Assembly: GCA_003255065.1 (NCBI GenBank)
Contig: QAOA01008251.1
Coordinates: forward strand, 295,792 to 359,791
Direction of reading: 5' to 3'
Origin: Cercis canadensis
Taxonomy: Eukaryota; Streptophyta; Magnoliopsida; Fabales; Fabaceae
Length of the DNA: 64,000 bases
Positions 50,755-61,330 of this stretch are shown piece after piece. The notes beneath the pieces were generated by a model, which saw only the letters and a list, made by a program, of their open reading frames with translations, was not told the DNA's origin and did no database searches. How positions within the stretch are numbered: the stretch's first letter is position 1; every line of letters begins with the position of its first letter. The position numbers and the translations under genes were made by a program.

Positions 50755-51891
50755 ATGCCTTCTATTTCCTACCCCAATCCAGTAAGGTGCGCCTCAAGGA
50801 CCCTGTCTATTCCTCTCTCTTTGGCAATTCAACCAAGAGTTTTCCCAAAGTTTGAAACTTTCTGGACTTTGAGGGTCTTGGAAGTAGCCAAAGCATATGA
50901 TCTCAATTCTGATGATGTTAAATTCAGGATTACCATGATTAAGAAAATGGTAGCTTCTCCGAGCAATGACAGTTTTGCAGTAATGGGCCTTAACCGTCAT
51001 GGAAAATTGGGTTTCTGGAAGAAGGGTAATAGATGACGGTAATGAGTGTTGTAAATACATAGACATTGCCTATCACAATGGCAAGTTTTTTTGCGGTGGA
51101 TATCAAGGAGGCACCATTTCACTAGATTATTCACAACAAATTAAGTATATTGGGAGTCAAGGGTGTGTTATTGTTGTCAAGAAGTAATTCAACTCAAAAG
51201 CTTAAATTGTTAGTGGAAAATTTATGAATAATTTTATATTTAACATACTCTTACATGTGAAAATTCTTTGGATTTGAAGTGTAGATAAAACGTAAACTCA
51301 TTTATATCATGTGTTAAAATTTCAATTTAATTAAAAAAGTTGGAGTAGAAGGATAACTGTTTAGTTAAAAAAGCTCTTATACTATATCAAGAATCAATTC
51401 AACTCAAAAATTTAAGTTGTTAAGTAAATACTCAAAAATAGTTGATATTTAACAATCGTTACAAATATTATGATGATAGGGGTTGTAGCTACTTAGTGAA
51501 TTCTCTTGGGGATTTGCTTCTGGTTGATAATCCCCCTGCCCGTGGCTGTAATGCTAATTTAAATGTTTATAAGTTGAAAGAGGAAAGCCAATGGATTCCA
51601 GTGGATAGCTTGGGTGAGCAAATGTTTTTTTCTGCGTGATGATTGTTCCTTCTCTGTTTCAGCTCGAGATTTTGCTGGATGCAAGGGCGCCAACTGCGCT
51701 TATTTCACTGTTTATGGCTACACCTTGTATACTATAATCCTTTTCGAGGCTATCACACTTGGTTATTTGACATGGAGGATCGTTCTCGGAAAACGTTGTC
51801 TGCAATGCCGATTTCTCTTAATTATTATCAGCCGCCATCAACTTGGCTGGAGACTAAAAATAAAGGACTTGCCCTTTTGCTTGGACGCTGA
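50755..51891 (+). pseudogene. KIB/DUF295-type F-box gene, fragmentary and interrupted
   Basis: Pieces in different frames together resemble the DUF295 (KIB1-like) beta-propeller domain of plant F-box proteins. Frame 1 (50881-51036) has IKKMVASPSNDSFAVMGLNR. It then shifts to the frame at 50999-51170, with YIDIAYHNGKFFCGGYQGG. After an inserted retroelement, 51460-51610 has SYLVNSLGDLLLV and ESQWIPVDSLGEQMF. Next comes DDCSFSVSARDFAGCKG in a shifted frame (51635-51690), and finally a WLFDMEDRS.KTLSAMP-like end (to 51891). At least three frameshifts plus the insertion, and an N-terminal F-box I cannot find, make it a dead gene. Confidence 0.85.
51175..51454 (-). mobile_element. Old, diverged TRIM/SMART element inside the KIB/DUF295 pseudogene
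   Basis: Aligns over its whole length with the young TRIM at 49400. It begins TGTCAAGAAGTAATTCAAC and ends in ATATTTAACA, with a diverged internal region and a decayed primer-binding site (CTCTTATACTATA). Flanking ATTGT (51170-51174) and ATCGT (51455-51459) are a 5-bp target duplication with one change. Its LTRs differ from each other far more than those of the young copy, so this insertion is much older. Confidence 0.85.
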
Positions 51892-52935
51892 CTCTTTGCA
51901 TTGATCAAACATGCCAATTTCTCTGAGGTTATTTTAGGAATGGGGATTTGTTTAAATGTGTGCTCTAGATCTTCAAATGCTTATAGTTAGTCATGGTTTA
52001 TGTTCTGTTTTTAAGTTCCTAGCTCTTGGATTGATTTTGACTATGCATTTCACGCCCCTGTTCTTGTAATTATATTTTGAGTTTATTGGTGTTATGATCA
52101 TATATAAGAAGCTGCTATTTTTACACTTTTAGTTTGTTAATGATATATCATCTTTAATGTTTATATATGATCTAGACTAAATTATTCTCATTCAAAAATA
52201 GAAAGATATTAAAATTTGACTAATTATAATATTTTTTCTAACTCTTATTAGTTGTAGCTCTATTTTTTAATTAGAAAGAGAATATATGCTTAGTTAATTT
52301 TTTTAAAAAAATTATTTTTGAATGAGGGTAATTTAATTAGTCTATATCATATTTAAACATTTAAGAGAGTGTGATATTAACAAACTAAGATGTAAAAATA
52401 ATGGCTCCCCATATATATTAAATTGTTTGGTAATTCAAAAACTGAGCAATAACCTATAGACGATTAGCGATAGTTCCAAGCATTTCTCTTCTTGTATAAC
52501 TTCAAATGGTAGAATTATGCAACATTAAAACGGGTAAACAATATCACAAATAACAGGCAAATGACTTGGGATAAATAATTTTTAACGCAAGATAAGACTA
52601 AAACTATATAATAAACTATGATAGTGTGACATAATGAATTAATTGGATTTTGACCTGTTTTGTCTCAACAGGGTTTCATATGACTATACTCAATTTCTTT
52701 CCGATCTTTCCAATGAAGAGGCCGGTCGAAAGAGACATATTAACTTGTCAGCTGCTAGAAACCCTTAGTAACCCCACAATTCAAAGAGTATATGGGAAGT
52801 ATCTATCTATTTGAATAATACTTTGAGATGAGTGTTGCAGAAAAGTAGCCATCAGAAAATTCTTACCTCTTCCATGATGTGAATGTGATCTACCTCTGTA
52901 TGTGTTCAGTTCTGCAGTCCAGAGATAGGAGGAGC
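51892..52935. other. Intergenic DNA between the pseudogene and F-box copy 2, with a foldback-arm relic
   Basis: About 52225-52415 is a diverged single copy of the arm of the foldback element at 29186-30344. It shares TCTAACTCTTATTAGTTGTAG, GAGGGTAATTTAATTAGTCT and AAAAATAATGGCTCCCCAT. The rest has no gene. The sequence just before 52936 resembles the leader of F-box copy 1. Confidence 0.6.
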
Positions 52936-54081
52936 ATGGAGAATCTTCCTCGTGATATTGCTCTTGACATACTTTCAAGACTACCCATCACATCTTTTCT
53001 ACAAGTCAAGTGTGTATGCAAAGCTTGGCTTGCTTTAACTCAACACCCACGTCTCCCCATCAGGTTCTATGCTCGAGCAAACCAGAGAAATCCAAGTCTC
53101 ATCCTTCACTGTAATTCTCCCATTGTAAATAGCCTCTATTTTGTTGCCTCTGAAGAAGGACCTGATAATTTCAGCAACAAGGCCCTGAAAATTGTTCTAT
53201 GGTTCATTTCTAATATGCCTGAATACGAAGTGGTAGTTTCCTGCAATGGCTTGTTATGTATATCTGATGCGCTTTATTTCGACCCTATATACATATGCAA
53301 TATTTTCACTGGAGATTATATAGAGTTGCCCAAAACGAGTCAGCACCCAAGACAGGAATTAGCACTTGGATTCGGAGCCAATCCTGCAATTTTGGAATGC
53401 AAGATGGTTCGTGTTGTTTACTATCATGGACATCATAGAAGAGGGAGGTATGAACATTCTGATGTCCAGATTTTTACTACTGGGACAGATGCTTGGAGAA
53501 GTTTAGGATCCATTCGTTGGAGACTTGATTCAAGTTCAGAGGCCTTGTTAAATGGAGCACTTCACTGGGTAACTAAGCGTTACATTTTCTTACCTGGTCC
53601 TAGCCTTCGTATTATTTCATTTAACTTGGCTGAAGAAAAGTTCAAGGAGATAGAGCATCCCACATGTGGAAGCCTTGACATTTTCAATTTTCATCTTGTG
53701 GCTTTAAGAGGGTGCCTCTCTGCAGTGATTTGTAAGGAAGTTGGGGGAATTGAAATATGGGTCATGCAGGTGTATAATGTGAAGGAATCTTGGACCAAAG
53801 ACTATGTTATTTGGGTAAATGTTCCTGCTTGCCTAAACCGAAGTGCTCGTCCAGTATCAAGGATTTGGAAGAACTCAACAATAACACTGAGCAAAGGAGC
53901 CATTCAGGTTCTGCATATTACGAACAATGGGGAGATTTTGTTGAGCTATGAGGATGGAGGTTTGGTTTTGTATAGCCCTGAAAATGAAGGGTTTAAGGAG
54001 CTAGTGTTTTCTGGTCTCCCCAAATGGTTTTCTACAATTACACATGTTGAAACAATCTTCCCCCTCTGGAGGCAGCTCTAA
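52936..54081 (+). CDS. F-box protein with F-box-associated domain (copy 2)
   Basis: Paralogue of the gene at 48083, readable side by side along the whole length, 381 aa in one exon. The F-box is at residues 1-45 (NLPRDIALDILSRLPITSFL, then KCVCKAWLAL). The associated domain carries SCNGLLC, ALHWVTKR, IISFNLAEEKFKEIE and EIWVMQVYNVKESWTKDY. It is a predicted SCF substrate receptor with unknown target. An in-frame ATG at 52900 would add 12 residues; 52936 is preferred because it aligns with copy 1, which has CTG at the other position. The last 7 or so residues differ from copy 1 through a small indel that shifts the frame after HVET. The domain core is intact and the gene looks functional. Confidence 0.9.
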   Translation: MENLPRDIALDILSRLPITSFLQVKCVCKAWLALTQHPRLPIRFYARANQRNPSLILHCNSPIVNSLYFVASEEGPDNFSNKALKIVLWFISNMPEYEVVVSCNGLLCISDALYFDPIYICNIFTGDYIELPKTSQHPRQELALGFGANPAILECKMVRVVYYHGHHRRGRYEHSDVQIFTTGTDAWRSLGSIRWRLDSSSEALLNGALHWVTKRYIFLPGPSLRIISFNLAEEKFKEIEHPTCGSLDIFNFHLVALRGCLSAVICKEVGGIEIWVMQVYNVKESWTKDYVIWVNVPACLNRSARPVSRIWKNSTITLSKGAIQVLHITNNGEILLSYEDGGLVLYSPENEGFKELVFSGLPKWFSTITHVETIFPLWRQL

Positions 54082-55202
54082 GAACATAATAATAAAAACT
54101 AGTTATGAAGCCTCTGCGTGAGTGACTAATCAACCATATCCTTTCTGGAACTCATACTTCACCTCATTGAGTGGGGACTGTCTACTCATTTGGTTGTCCA
54201 AAATTTATTGCTGGGTGAAATCCATTTTCTCTTCAATGATTCACTTAGTAGTTTGTTTTCTAACTGCAACCAACTAGCTGTTCTTATTGCTCGTAATTAT
54301 TTTGGTCTTAATCCTTTTGCACAAGGAAACTTGAGATCAACTATAATCAAATAAAGTGTAGATTATCAGAAGATTTCTGGTATACGATACGAGTTGTGGA
54401 CTTTACCATGTGGCACCCTTTTTGTTACTCAACCCCTCAAGCATTACAACTCGGTGCATCAATAACCGTTTCCTCAACACTAAAAACAACAGAAAAAGAG
54501 ATTCAACCTTTGCCTCTCTTGCTCTAGCTATATTATATAGGCAATAACAGTTCCACACGGTTTCAAGTTTTCAACCTCTCGAACAATTTCAAATGGAAGA
54601 ATTATATTATTATTACCATCATGACATTAAGAGACCTTTCTGAAAAGGTTCTTCGAACCAGAACCAATACATTTAAGAATAACCCTCCCTGTCTTTTGTT
54701 CTGGCTTGATAACAAACTTCAAACCCAGAAAATCCTATATGTTTCTCGAATTATCACAAATTTCGACAACACAATCTTCACAGGTTTTCTCGAGCAGGAA
54801 AGGTACTTGTCCACGGTTTTGGGCTTCGGGAAAGCCCAAACTATCTAGGTAATAGTTGTGGGTTCAATTAGCCCATAAAGATATTCGAATTAGATTTGTG
54901 TTCAAGAAGCCCGCAGTGGAAATGTTTTATACAAGCCCATTTAAACCAACTGTTGCTTTCATTACAAGCCCATGTTTTTTAGATTTTTAGTGTGTTTAGA
55001 ACACCTTCTAAATAATTTCACAAATAAATAAATAAATTCATTTTAAAATATCTGTCAAATATAAAAAAATTATCTGATGAAAAATTAAATTTTAAATTAA
55101 TACGGATCTAGTTTATTGTGTAATGTCAATTACTCTGGCATGGCACCGCTTAGTTTTAATTTGACATTATAATCAGTACTTTCCAAAAAAACAATTTGAC
55201 AT
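54082..55202. other. Intergenic DNA between F-box copy 2 and the Mutator-like element
   Basis: No recognised gene. An ATG ORF of 75 codons at 54621-54848, preceded by a TATA-like TATATTATATAGG near 54530, resembles nothing known. Several AGCCCA/GGGCTT motifs occur at 54825-54975. Confidence 0.5.
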
Positions 55203-55424
55203 GGCAATCTCGGCAATTTGACCAAAATAATACAAGTGGACAAAGTATTTACCTATATAGTGCACATTTGAAAGTATTTACCTCAAAGGGGCAGTTTTGA
55301 TTTTTTTTAATAATTTTCGATTTTAAGTTAATCACGGTTTATCAACTCTAAAACCGTGAATCAACTGAACACGGTTCAGGAAATTTTCACCAAAACGTGA
55401 TCACTGTTCATCCATATTTCTCGA

Positions 55425-56055
55425 CTATTCAAGTCACGGTTTTGTAGCATTGTGGTCACGGTGTTCCTCTTTAAGGTCACGGTTTTCATTCCTCTCTTAG
55501 TCACGGTTTGGCATGCAGTTGGAGTCATAATTTTTCTATTTTGGGTCACGGTTTGGAATGGTTTTTTGCTGCTAAGGTCACGGTTTGGGAGGTGGTTTGG
55601 GTCACGGTTTTCCTGCTTTTCTGGTCACGGTTTGGGTTGTGCTTGTTGGTCACGGTTTTGGGGGCTTGGTTGGTCACGGTTTTGTGCTTTGGTTAGTGAC
55701 GGTTTTTGTGCTTTGGTTTGTCACTGTTTTGGTGCTTTGGTTGGCCACGGTTTTAGAACTCTTTGGTCACGGTTTGGGAAGTCTTTGACTCACGGTTTTG
55801 GGGCAATTGACCAACGGTTTGTATCTTGAAGGTCACGGTTTGGGAAGTTCACTGGTCAGGGTTTTACGGCTTTTTGTTTGACTCACGGTTTGGATGCATT
55901 GGAGGTCACGGTTTTGCATGCTTTTGTGGTTAGGGTTTTGCATGCTTTGACTCACGGTTTTGCAGCATTTTGTGGTAACGGTTTTGTGCATATGTGGTCA
56001 TGGTTTTGGTGCAATTGAAGTGACGGTTTTGCAAGTATTTGAGTCACGTTTTTTT
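55425..56055. repeat. Array of GTCACGGTTT motifs in the left arm of the MULE
   Basis: Roughly 28 copies of GGTCACGGTTT(TG/GG) or close variants (GACTCACGG, GTGACGG), spaced about 20-30 nt apart. The spacers are variable, often T/G-rich, and some units repeat almost exactly (CGGTTTTGTGCTTTGGTT). The array contains few stops, which creates long false ORFs in all plus frames. It may serve as a multi-site binding array for a transposase or a host factor. That is an inference. Confidence 0.85.
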
Positions 56056-56239
56056 ACCTATTTGAAGTCATTTTTTGAATAAAGACGTGATGTAAATAAT
56101 AGGGAAAACCGTGACCCCTTGTCCTAAAAGAGTGGCTTATTTGGTTAAGGCGTGTTCACTCTTTGCAGTAAAGCGTGTTTTACCTGAATAGGATTTTTCG
56201 GAAAAGCGTGAAAGAATGCTGCTAAAGCGTGAAGGGGTC

Positions 56240-56307
56240 TATAAATACCAGCTCCTGAATCATTTGTTATCGCAAAATTGGTGTGAAAGCTGAAAGTTAG
56301 TGCGAGA
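56240..56307 (+). promoter_or_regulatory. TATA box facing into the assembly gap within the MULE
   Basis: TATAAATA at 56240-56247 lies just inside the left arm, after several AARGCGTG repeats (56150-56230), and points toward the gap. In MuDR-type elements the terminal repeats carry inward-facing promoters. A plus-strand gene starting in the gap is therefore possible. Confidence 0.4.
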
Positions 56308-57297
56308 NNNNNNNNNNNNNNNNNNNNNNNNNNNNNNNNNNNNNNNNNNNNNNNNNNNNNNNNNNNNNNNNNNNNNNNNNNNNNNNNNNNNNNNNNNNNN
56401 NNNNNNNNNNNNNNNNNNNNNNNNNNNNNNNNNNNNNNNNNNNNNNNNNNNNNNNNNNNNNNNNNNNNNNNNNNNNNNNNNNNNNNNNNNNNNNNNNNNN
56501 NNNNNNNNNNNNNNNNNNNNNNNNNNNNNNNNNNNNNNNNNNNNNNNNNNNNNNNNNNNNNNNNNNNNNNNNNNNNNNNNNNNNNNNNNNNNNNNNNNNN
56601 NNNNNNNNNNNNNNNNNNNNNNNNNNNNNNNNNNNNNNNNNNNNNNNNNNNNNNNNNNNNNNNNNNNNNNNNNNNNNNNNNNNNNNNNNNNNNNNNNNNN
56701 NNNNNNNNNNNNNNNNNNNNNNNNNNNNNNNNNNNNNNNNNNNNNNNNNNNNNNNNNNNNNNNNNNNNNNNNNNNNNNNNNNNNNNNNNNNNNNNNNNNN
56801 NNNNNNNNNNNNNNNNNNNNNNNNNNNNNNNNNNNNNNNNNNNNNNNNNNNNNNNNNNNNNNNNNNNNNNNNNNNNNNNNNNNNNNNNNNNNNNNNNNNN
56901 NNNNNNNNNNNNNNNNNNNNNNNNNNNNNNNNNNNNNNNNNNNNNNNNNNNNNNNNNNNNNNNNNNNNNNNNNNNNNNNNNNNNNNNNNNNNNNNNNNNN
57001 NNNNNNNNNNNNNNNNNNNNNNNNNNNNNNNNNNNNNNNNNNNNNNNNNNNNNNNNNNNNNNNNNNNNNNNNNNNNNNNNNNNNNNNNNNNNNNNNNNNN
57101 NNNNNNNNNNNNNNNNNNNNNNNNNNNNNNNNNNNNNNNNNNNNNNNNNNNNNNNNNNNNNNNNNNNNNNNNNNNNNNNNNNNNNNNNNNNNNNNNNNNN
57201 NNNNNNNNNNNNNNNNNNNNNNNNNNNNNNNNNNNNNNNNNNNNNNNNNNNNNNNNNNNNNNNNNNNNNNNNNNNNNNNNNNNNNNNNNNNNNNNNN
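56308..57297. other. Assembly gap, 990 N
   Basis: Run of N inside the MULE. It hides the 3' end of the minus-strand mobile-domain gene and anything transcribed from the left arm. ORFs drawn through it are meaningless. Confidence 1.
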
Positions 57298-60200
57298 TGA
57301 CATGCCCTCACGCTGATTATGTGTCATATCCTCCGACTGATCATGTGTCATACAATCTCCTTCAGGCTGACCCTGACTCATGTGAGGACCCTGAGTCTGC
57401 CCCATCGACGCCCACTGGGCAAACTGTGTTCCCCAACTAGGATTAACTAACCCGTACTTAGCAAAGAGTTGGGTCATATCACCCTGAAATGAAGAATACT
57501 GATCTGCAGTCCAATATGGAGGTGTGACAAATGATTCCCCATGAAATGGTTGGCTCGGTTGAAAGGGATGTGTTGGATGGTAAGGTTGCTGGAACCCAGG
57601 CATCCCCTGAAACTGGGAGCTATGCTCAAAAATAGGGGGCGGCTGCAAGGAAACGCCCTCATGCTGCTATTGCTGATGATGATATGCAAGTACAGAACAA
57701 GGGGGAGGTTGCGCCTCAGTCTGAACGGGATGAGTCTGCTGTGGGACCGGAGCATGAGGCTGGGGAGGAGGCATATGGGCCTGTACATAATATGTCATCT
57801 GAGGTTAATGTTCATTTAAAATTGAAGCGCAAAATATACGTTATCCAGACATGTAACTGACCTGGTCACCAGGCATGAGGTTAGTCGGACTCATCCACCT
57901 ACGCGTGATCCGGAGATACCAAGGCATGTAATCTGCAGTGACTCCCATATCCCCAACACACGGCACGATGTTATTGCGTCGCAATCTCCACGCCTGGCAA
58001 TACGCCTCATGGTACTGTGTCCATACTCTATCCTGGTTCCCTCTCATGGTAATCCTCTCTAATCGAGAGGAATACGGTTCAGGGGCAATGGGTATGCCCT
58101 GACAACCTCCAAACTGCCGTAACACTCTGTCCGGATAGTGCATCTCGACCACGCTAAAGCATACTAATGGAACCAGCGCCGCCCATATGTCACGTCCAGC
58201 TCGGCAGTAAGGTGGCAGCTGCACTCCGCAATAAGGTTGCCACATAATCTATGATTTACAAAAAAAAAAAACACAAAGAAAAAAAATTTAAATTAAAACT
58301 TCATTTAAAACATATAAAAGTGGATTACATCAATTGTAAGAAGTAGTAATAATGACTTATCTTACATCATTAACATTCAGACGATCAAAATATTGTCGAT
58401 ACCCTGCTAAATCATTGTCCACATCCATGTCTCTATAACTGAGGGGGTGTTTCCACCTAATATATTAATTTAAATTAACAAAATATCGACATCAATTACG
58501 TGACAACTTAATTAAGATATACACATTGTAATTTATTTTGCACATATACAAATAACAATATAATTAAACCACAAACCTGCATGCAAGTGGTCCGCGAGGT
58601 CTTCTACCCTGCCGCGGAGGAACAGGAGAAATTTTAGGAAATCTCTCATAAGCCCACACCTCTAGCAAAAACGCACAACCTGCAAACTCCACTATGCGGC
58701 CAAGAGACAACCTGCATAGGGACCTATAAAGGTTCGCCAACACTGCAGATCCCCAGCTAATACGACCTGCAGCATCCCAATCCTCCAACAACTTTAGGTA
58801 CATAAGGTGCACATAGTTACCAGTGGCGTCAGGGAGCAACCATCCCCCAAGCATCCGCAATATATGTGCTCTCGCGTGATATTGTATCTCCAACTCGGTA
58901 GCATCGTCTGGTAGTACAGCAAATGTGTCTTGCAACCAAGTCATCCTTACTCTACCACCATACAAAGCATCCTCATCTGGCACAGCACCAAGCAACTCCT
59001 GTGTTAGCTCCTACCAGTCATGCTCACTACAACCACTGACAACGTTACCATCAACAGGAAGTCCCAATAAAATCTCAACATCCTGTAAAGTAACTGTTAA
59101 CTCCCCTTCTGTCATGTGGAATGTTTGTGTTTCTGGTCGTCATCGTTCACTCAAGGCAGACAGCAACTCCCTATTAACTTTTAGAGGAGTCACTAATGCA
59201 GCCCCTCCTAAACCTGCTCTGCGAATATAAGGCATCAATCTATCATCATCCGGTGGCTCAACTATATGGTTACACGGTTTTATAAGTCTCTCCACCTACA
59301 ATAATTTTGTTAACAGATTGACCATAATTCTAAAAAATTGCTCAAATATCCAAACTAAGCAGAAATTAAACAAATATATAAATCAAGCATCAAATTTTTA
59401 CAACTATAAACACTAAACCTTATACCCTATACCTCTAAGCTAAACCTCAAACCCAAACCATATCCATAATCCGCATAACCTAAAACATGAAATCTTATAT
59501 CCAAACTCGATACCCCAAATTCGAAACCACATTTCCATTCACAAAACTACAAAACATGAAACCTAACTCCATATCCCATTGTCATATCCTAAACCTTAAA
59601 CTTGAAACCCTTTATTATTTTTTATAACCCTAAACTCTGATCCCCAAAATTAAAATTCAAAACCCTAACTAAAAACCCAATAACATTTCTCTTTCTAAAA
59701 TCCCAAACCCTAACTAAACCCCTTCAATCAAATACCCCATGCGAAAATTCTCAACCTTAATTAAAAACCCTAAATTGCTCAAATCTAAAGTCGTAACCTA
59801 TGAGGCAAATTCCTTTTACCCATAGGTGCTTCAATAAAAAAGTTCTTGAAATCTAACACTTTAACTGGTTTGTGAACATAAAAAAATGGTGACAAAGCTA
59901 TTGGTGTGGAAATTGATTTCAAGGATGTTTTACTAACAGTTGACTAATGTTAGTTATCCTGAAACTGACCTTCGGCGTTGCACCTAATTACTTACATTCA
60001 AAATGTTTGTAATTTATAAGATGACATACGTCTAGGCCCAACATCTTTGGAATCAATCTTCACACCAATAACTTTTAACTTATTTTTTTATGTACATATA
60101 TTAAAATATAACTAAAACATCAACGGTGAAATATCTGTTAAAAATATATTCTCATCAATGAACCTAAAATTTGTCAAAGAGGGCATTACAGTTCAAAAAA

Positions 60201-60630
60201 ATTCGGTATCCTCCTTGCAAATTCGACATTCAATATAAAAATTTGTAAACTATCACATTTATGAAAAACGTTTCCAAAACAACAATATTCAAGGACTTGT
60301 CTTAGCAAAATCAACTAACTAACCATAATTCAAATAAATCAATATATTAAGCATAATCTAAATAAATTAACTAACAAATATTCTACAGATTAATCATAAT
60401 TACAAAAAATAAACTAATTAAGCAAAAAAAAAAATTCATATATGAGACATAATTCACAAAATTAACTAACTAATTGAGCAATTAACACAAGCTTTCTTAT
60501 AATTAGCATAATTTTAAGTAAATAATATGCTTACTCCATTGTTCTACGTCCCGGTTGAAATGTGCTGTCCTTGCTCAGTTAACACACTACCATCTACAGG
60601 ACCTGGCAATATTTCATGCTTTTCTGCCAT
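57298..60630 (-). pseudogene. Plant mobile domain (PMD, aminotransferase-like) gene carried by the MULE, degenerate
   Basis: Exons read on the minus strand: first exon about 60630-60546 (MAEKHEIL, PGPVDGSVLTEQ, the usual PMD opening); second about 59296-58578 ([46 protein letters not shown]); third about 58457-58374 (WKHPLSYRDMDVDNDLAGYR); fourth about 58248-57842 (MWQPYCGVQLPPYC, VWTQYHEAYCQAWRLRR). A Gln/Pro-rich C-terminal part follows (57788 into the gap). PMD proteins such as MAIL1/MAIN act with the phosphatase PP7L in transposon silencing; related domains are common in plant transposons. In-frame stops interrupt it: TGA at 59142-59140 where ER(W)RPET is expected, TAG at 59013-59011 after HDW, and TAG at 57669-57667 in a Gln run. 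As written it cannot make a full protein. Confidence 0.8.
59395..59800. repeat. G-poor tract rich in degenerate telomere-like AAACCCTAA motifs
   Basis: About 400 nt of plus strand with very few G, holding repeated AACCCTAA, AAACCCTAAC, CCTAAAC and similar words. It lies between the first and second PMD exons, so it is probably intronic. It is too degenerate for a functional telomere array. Confidence 0.6.
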
Positions 60631-60867
60631 TTTAAACTCAGAATACTTAGTTCAAGATCACTAGGATTAAGAAAATGGGACCACAAAATCACAAATACTC
60701 TTGGAAGATATACAAGAAAGGGACCACAAACCAAAACCGTGAAGGAGAAAGAATGGAGGAATGGGCCGGCGGTGGGGGAGGAAGTGAAAGTGAGGGGAAG
60801 AAAGGGAAATGGGGAAGAAGAAAGGTCATTTTCGAAGGAAGGAGAGAGTCACGCTTTAGGGAAAAAA

Positions 60868-61330
60868 TGACTAAAACCGTGACAAGAAAGAGAGCAAAAG
60901 CATGACCAAAACCACTTCCCAAACCGTGACAAGAAAGAGATACAAACCGTGAGTCAAAGACTTCCCAAACCGTGACCAAAGAGTTCCAAAACCGTGACCA
61001 ACCAAAGAACCAAAACCGTGACCAACCAAAGCACAAAAACCGTGACCAACCAAAGCACAAAACCGTGACCAAACAGCCCCAAAACCGTGACCAACAAGCC
61101 CAAAACCGTGACCAACAAGCACAACCCAAACCGTGACCAGCAAAGTAGGAAAACCGTGACCCAAACCACTTCCCAAACCGTGACCTTAGCAGCAAAAAAC
61201 CATTCCAAACCGTGACCCAAAATAGAAAAATTATGACTCAAACTGCATGCCAAACCGTGACTAAGAGAGGAATGAAAACCGTGACCTTAAAGAGGAACAC
61301 CGTGACCACAATGCTACAAAACCGTGACTT
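60868..61330. repeat. Array of AAACCGTGAC motifs in the right arm of the MULE
   Basis: Roughly 20 copies of the inverse of the left-arm motif (AAAACCGTGACC), with spacers that match those of the left array in reverse order (CAACCAAAGCACA, CAAGCACAACCC, ACTTCCC). The right array is shorter, so units were lost or gained after the arms were last homogenised. Confidence 0.85.

Noticed and set aside
55452-55829. Overlapping ORFs of 60-125 codons in all plus frames of the left MULE arm, and up to 168 codons on the minus strand of the right arm
   Set aside because: They arise because the GTCACGGTTT array lacks stops. The peptides are monotonous and shift with frame, with no protein-like features.
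56145-57648. Three very long ORFs of 338-462 codons across 56.1-57.6 kb
   Set aside because: They run through the 990-base N gap and consist mostly of unknown residues.
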